Below, in pieces: positions 60,269 to 64,000 of a stretch of DNA of 64,000 nt (position 1 is the first letter of the stretch; the number at the start of each line of letters is the position of its first letter). Source of the DNA: Chryseobacterium scophthalmum (GTDB lineage: Bacteria > Bacteroidota > Bacteroidia > Flavobacteriales > Weeksellaceae); contig NZ_FSRQ01000003.1 of NCBI RefSeq assembly GCF_900143185.1, forward strand, positions 1-64,000, written 5' to 3'. The position numbers were made by a program, and so were the translations under genes. The notes under the pieces are model-generated. The model had not been told where the DNA came from, ran no database searches, and was given only the letters and a program-made list of their open reading frames with translations.

Positions 60269-61041
60269 TGTTACGATCAAGAATTATCCCATGCCTTTTA
60301 GTTCATAAAAGAGGGCTTGTTAAAACAGTGAATTTTAAAGATCCCAAATATGTAGGTGATCCAATAAATGCTGTTAAAATATTTAACGAAAAAGAGGTTG
60401 ATGAACTGATGGTTATCGATATTGATGCTACAGTTGAAGGAAGAGAGCCAGATTTTGAGATGATTAAAAACATTGCAGTAGAATGTCGAATGCCCTTTTG
60501 TTATGGTGGAGGAGTTAAAACGGTAGCTCATGCTAAGAAAATTATTAGTTTGGGTGCTGAAAAAGTAGCCATAAGTACTGCAGCGTTACAAAATATAAAT
60601 CTACTGAAAGATATTGCTGATGCAGTAGGAATTCAAAGTGTTGTTGTGGTAATAGATATTAAAAAGAAAAAATTCTTTGGAGGTTATGAGATCGTAACGC
60701 ACAATGGGAAAAAAACTGCGGATGTAAAGCTTGAGCGCTTTCTTAAGGATCTTAATGAAATTGGAATTGGTGAGCTTGTAATCAACTCTGTAGATGAAGA
60801 TGGAAAAATGGGCGGATATGATTTTAAACTTTTTGATTTGATAAGAAAAGAAACTGAAATGCCAATGACCATTTTAGGAGGAGCCGGCTCTATTGATGAT
60901 ATACGTATTGCAATTGAAAGATATCAAACTATTGGGGTTTCTGCAGGAAGTCTTTTTGTATTTAAAGGAAAGTATAGGGCTGTGCTCATTAGTTATCCTT
61001 CTATAGATGAAAGATGGAATTTATATCAATTGAAAAATTAA
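60268..61041 (+). CDS. HisF-like partner of the acetamidino set (AglZ/HisF2)
   Basis: A 257-residue TIM barrel similar to HisF. The catalytic Asp of histidine-pathway HisF (PCLDV) is replaced here: RIIPCLLVHKRGLVKT. The second Asp is kept in VVVIDIKKKKFFGG. The loss of the first Asp fits the HisF2/AglZ group, where the barrel only channels ammonia and does not make the imidazole ring. It starts at the last base of hisH. Confidence 0.9.
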   Translation: MLRSRIIPCLLVHKRGLVKTVNFKDPKYVGDPINAVKIFNEKEVDELMVIDIDATVEGREPDFEMIKNIAVECRMPFCYGGGVKTVAHAKKIISLGAEKVAISTAALQNINLLKDIADAVGIQSVVVVIDIKKKKFFGGYEIVTHNGKKTADVKLERFLKDLNEIGIGELVINSVDEDGKMGGYDFKLFDLIRKETEMPMTILGGAGSIDDIRIAIERYQTIGVSAGSLFVFKGKYRAVLISYPSIDERWNLYQLKN

Positions 61042-61058
61042 AACACGTTAAAAAATAA

Positions 61059-63176
61059 ATGAAACAAATAATTCAATCCTTCAAAACAGGAGATACTATA
61101 TTAGAAGATGTACCCGCACCTCAAATAAAGCGAGGATGTGTATTAATTCAGACAACCCGCTCACTTGTATCATTAGGAACTGAGCGTATGTTGGTTGAGT
61201 TTGGGAAATCAAATTTAATTTCCAAAGCACGTCAACAACCAGATAAAGTAAAACAGGTTTTAGATAAAATAAAAACAGACGGGTTAATGCCGACTGTTGA
61301 AACTGTATTTAATAAACTGGGAGAACCACTTCCTTTAGGATATTGTAATGTCGGAAAAGTAATTGCAGTGGGTGAAGGAGTTAACGATTTTAAAATTGGC
61401 GATCGTGTAGTATCAAATGGTCAACATGCAGAATTTGTTTGTGTACCGAAGAATTTGGTTGCTCATATACCAGATAATGTTTCAGATGAAGAAGCTACTT
61501 TCACCGTTATAGGCTCTATTGGTCTTCAGGGAATCCGTTTATTAAACCCTACTTTAGGAGAAACGGTTGTAGTTGTCGGCTTAGGATTAATAGGATTGCT
61601 TACAGCACAGTTACTTGTTGCAAACGGATGTAGAGTAATTGGTTCTGATATTGACGAATCTAAACTGGAAATGGCTAAAAAATGGGGAATCATTCCATTT
61701 AATCCACTAAAAGGAGATGTCGTAAAATTTGTTGAAGATCTTACTGATGGAATTGGAGCAGATGGAGTAGTAATCACTGCTTCTGCAAAAAATAATGATA
61801 TTATCTCTCAATCTGCACGTATGAGCAGAAAAAGAGGTCGAATCATTTTAGTAGGTGTAATAGGGTTAGATATCAGCAGAGCAGAGTTTTATGAAAAAGA
61901 ACTGACTTTTCAGGTTTCCTGTTCATATGGTCCGGGTCGATATGATGAAAATTACGAGCAAAAAGGAGTAGATTATCCTTTACCTTTTGTTCGCTGGACT
62001 GAAAAAAGAAATTTTGAAACCATACTTCAGGCAATCAGTACCAAACGTATTTTTGTTGAAGAAATGATAACGGAGGTTGTTGAACTAAATAATTATCTTA
62101 AAATTTATGGTGAGATCGGAAGCAGTCATTCTATTGCATCCATATTAAAATATGATGAAAAAACTCAGCTAAATCCAAGTCGCAATATAAAATTAAAAGA
62201 TACCAATTTTTTAGGCTCAAAAGGAGTAATAGGAATTATAGGTTCTGGTAATTTTACAAAAATGACGATGATGCCTGCTTTGAAGGATAGCGGTGCTAAC
62301 TATAAATATATTGCAAGTAACGGAGGGGTAACCGGAACAGCAGTTGCTCAAAAATATAATATAGCCAATTCTACAACCGACTATAAACAAATTTTAAGTG
62401 ATGCTGAAGTAGATCTTGTTTTAATTACGACTCGTCATGATCTTCATGCTCCAATGGTAAAAGAAACATTGGCTGCAGGTAAAAATGTATTTGTTGAAAA
62501 GCCTTTAGCATTAAACCTAACTGAATTAAATGAAATAATAGAAATTCAGCAGAAAACTGGTAAAAATATTACTGTAGGTTTTAATCGTAGATTCTCTCCT
62601 CATACAATTAAAATCAAACAATTGGTAGGGAATGCTCCAATGAATGTTATTGCTACAATGAATGCAGGATTTATTCCTCCTAATGTTTGGGTACATGATA
62701 TGAAAGTTGGTGGTGGACGAATCATTGGTGAGGCTTGTCATTACATTGATTTAATTACTTATCTTACAGGAAGCAAAGTAAAATCTGTATGCATGAATTC
62801 TATGGGAATAAACCCAGAAGAAAATACAGACAATGCTTCAATTCTTTTAAAATACGAAAATGGTTCTACAGGAGTAATCAATTATTTTGCAAATGGCTCA
62901 AAAGCATATTCTAAAGAAAGACTGGAAGTTTTTTCTCAGGAGAGAACATTTATAATGGATAACTTCAGAAAAACAGAAGGATTTGGGCTAAAAGGTTTTT
63001 CTAAACTGAAAACAAGCTTAGATAAAGGGCACAAAAACCAATTCCATACGCTAATTAAAAAAATTAAGGAAGGAGGGAGTCCTTTGATCCCGTTGGACGA
63101 AATTATCAATACGACAAAAGCATCTTTTGCTGCAGTTGAGAGTTTAAAAAGCAAAAGCTGGATAGATATAGACTAA
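61059..63176 (+). CDS. Fused zinc-type dehydrogenase and Gfo/Idh/MocA oxidoreductase
   Basis: A 705-residue two-part enzyme. Residues 1-365 are an MDR dehydrogenase (GLGLIGLLTAQLLVANGCRVIGSD Rossmann near 178-201; LGTERMLVEFGK and KIGDRVVSNGQHAEFVCVP). Residues about 388-705 are a Gfo/Idh/MocA oxidoreductase: GVIGIIGSGNFTKMTMMPAL, DLVLITTRHDLHAPMV, and VFVEKPLALNLTELNE with the EKP catalytic Lys. Such fusions occur in Bacteroidota and other polysaccharide clusters next to heparinase-like genes, as here. The sugar acted on is unknown. Confidence 0.9.
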   Translation: MKQIIQSFKTGDTILEDVPAPQIKRGCVLIQTTRSLVSLGTERMLVEFGKSNLISKARQQPDKVKQVLDKIKTDGLMPTVETVFNKLGEPLPLGYCNVGKVIAVGEGVNDFKIGDRVVSNGQHAEFVCVPKNLVAHIPDNVSDEEATFTVIGSIGLQGIRLLNPTLGETVVVVGLGLIGLLTAQLLVANGCRVIGSDIDESKLEMAKKWGIIPFNPLKGDVVKFVEDLTDGIGADGVVITASAKNNDIISQSARMSRKRGRIILVGVIGLDISRAEFYEKELTFQVSCSYGPGRYDENYEQKGVDYPLPFVRWTEKRNFETILQAISTKRIFVEEMITEVVELNNYLKIYGEIGSSHSIASILKYDEKTQLNPSRNIKLKDTNFLGSKGVIGIIGSGNFTKMTMMPALKDSGANYKYIASNGGVTGTAVAQKYNIANSTTDYKQILSDAEVDLVLITTRHDLHAPMVKETLAAGKNVFVEKPLALNLTELNEIIEIQQKTGKNITVGFNRRFSPHTIKIKQLVGNAPMNVIATMNAGFIPPNVWVHDMKVGGGRIIGEACHYIDLITYLTGSKVKSVCMNSMGINPEENTDNASILLKYENGSTGVINYFANGSKAYSKERLEVFSQERTFIMDNFRKTEGFGLKGFSKLKTSLDKGHKNQFHTLIKKIKEGGSPLIPLDEIINTTKASFAAVESLKSKSWIDID

Positions 63177-63179
63177 TGT

Positions 63180-64000
63180 ATGAATCTTAAATTAGCCATA
63201 CAATTATATAAAAACATGGGAACACGGTATGTAGCATACCGTGTTCGTCATGAGTTTGAAAAAAAGACGGGACAACTCAAGAAAAAACACCCATATAACC
63301 TTTCTCTTTCTCAACCAATTTCTTTAGCAGATTGGAAAGCATCTAAGAAAGAATTTTTAATTGATGCCAAAGAAAAATTACAAATACAAAAAATAAATTC
63401 TCAACAATTAAAAGAAAAGGCTGAAAAAATTATTTCGGGAGAATTATTGTTTTTTAATGCGAATTGGTTATCTCTCGGAAAAGATTATAATTGGATTACG
63501 AATCCCTCAAATGGTTATCAATATGATAGCAAAAAGCATTGGTCGGAAATTCCCGATTTGTCCGAAGAAGCAGGTGATATAAAATTTGTGTGGGAAAAGT
63601 CAAGATTTTCTTATTTATTGACTTTAATTCGTTATGACTATCATTTCGATCAAGATTTATCAGAATTTATTTTTTCGGAAATCGATTCATGGATAATTGC
63701 TAACCCAATTAATCAGGGACCGAACTGGAGATGTAGTCAGGAAATTTCTTTGCGTATATTCAATTGGTGTTTTGCTCTTTATTATTATCAGAATTCAGCG
63801 GCATTGACAGAAGAACGTTGGCAAAAAATACAGAATGTTATGTATGCCTCTCTTCATCATGTTTATCATCATATTGATTTTTCAAGGATAGCGGTGCGTA
63901 ATAATCATGCGATTACAGAAACATTATTTCTGAGTTTATCAAATATTTTATTTCCATTTATTCCTGAAGCAAAAAAATGGTCCGAAAAAGGGTTGAAATG
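63180..64000 (+). CDS. Heparinase II/III-like protein (N-terminal part, cut by window end)
   Basis: Open to the window edge, 273 residues visible, no stop. The ATG lies 3 bases after the preceding stop. After a basic, helix-rich start (MNLKLAIQLYKNMGTRYVAY) the frame has the alpha/alpha-toroid features of heparinase II/III N-termini: FVWEKSRFSYLLTLIRYD, NPINQGPNWRCSQEISLRIF, and NNHAITETLFLS. No signal peptide is evident. In such clusters it may trim or modify the uronic-acid-containing polymer, or act as a non-secreted synthesis factor. The catalytic residues and C-terminal beta domain are outside the window. Confidence 0.85.
   Translation, partial: MNLKLAIQLYKNMGTRYVAYRVRHEFEKKTGQLKKKHPYNLSLSQPISLADWKASKKEFLIDAKEKLQIQKINSQQLKEKAEKIISGELLFFNANWLSLGKDYNWITNPSNGYQYDSKKHWSEIPDLSEEAGDIKFVWEKSRFSYLLTLIRYDYHFDQDLSEFIFSEIDSWIIANPINQGPNWRCSQEISLRIFNWCFALYYYQNSAALTEERWQKIQNVMYASLHHVYHHIDFSRIAVRNNHAITETLFLSLSNILFPFIPEAKKWSEKGLK

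Noticed and set aside
59654..61041. Histidine biosynthesis hisH/hisF
   Set aside because: The genes overlap an amidotransferase of the WbpG type, sit in a polysaccharide locus, and the HisF-like protein lacks the first catalytic Asp.

Overview
The window looks like a chromosomal segment of a member of the Bacteroidota, most probably a Chryseobacterium-like Weeksellaceae. Supporting signs are low GC, promoters of the TAnnTTTG type, a type IX secretion cargo with a C-terminal sorting domain, a sigma-54 gene, short 5' leaders, and many small intergenic palindromic and tandem repeats typical of that group. The assignment comes from gene content and sequence style, not from a database search.

Layout. 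1-5 kb: rpoN, an acyl-CoA synthetase, and an ECF sigma factor paired with a membrane protein. 4.9-5.3 kb: the RNase P RNA gene. 5.3-15.6 kb: a polyphosphate kinase 2 family enzyme, a DUF1573 protein, valS, and small metabolic or unknown genes (DUF4241, a ribokinase-like PfkB kinase, an alpha/beta hydrolase, an HD hydrolase, a DUF72 protein). 15.6-20.8 kb: a minus-strand group with a membrane-bound 7TM-LytTR regulator, a CHAP-like protein and four exported proteins of unknown function, one of them frameshifted. 21.2-21.9 kb: a small XRE regulator/membrane protein operon with twin operators. 22-26.2 kb: ribonucleotide reductase nrdB and nrdA, separated by a TIR-domain gene, a small dimeric-barrel protein and a block of repeats. 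26.6-34.5 kb: a MacAB-type ABC export operon that also carries an HExxH metallopeptidase and a beta-lactamase-fold serine hydrolase, and is interrupted by a four-helix-bundle (IVS-type) gene between direct repeats. 35-38.1 kb: an arsenic operon (arsR, DUF6428, an ArsC/LMW-phosphatase-like enzyme, ACR3) preceded by two palindromic MITE-like elements. 38.2-43.5 kb: glyA, recX, a 1027-residue T9SS cargo and a small membrane-anchored partner.

43.7-64 kb: a Wzy-dependent surface polysaccharide locus read entirely on the plus strand. It has a FlaA1/WbpM-type 4,6-dehydratase, Wza- and Wzc-like export and kinase proteins, a TviB/WbpO-like UDP-sugar dehydrogenase, a separate cupin phosphomannose isomerase and GDP-mannose pyrophosphorylase, WecB and WecC, an acyltransferase, Wzx, Wzy, a GT4 glycosyltransferase, the WbpG-HisH-HisF set that makes acetamidino sugars, a fused dehydrogenase/oxidoreductase, and a heparinase II/III-like protein cut by the window edge. 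Together these suggest a capsule or O-antigen-like polymer with uronic acids of N-acetylated sugars, an acetamidino group and possibly mannose-derived residues.

The most unusual items are the TIR gene between nrdB and nrdA, the repeat-flanked four-helix-bundle gene inside the ABC operon, the twin TGTAAA-N6-TTTACA operator, the repeat-like stretch inside valS, and the frameshifted exported protein.
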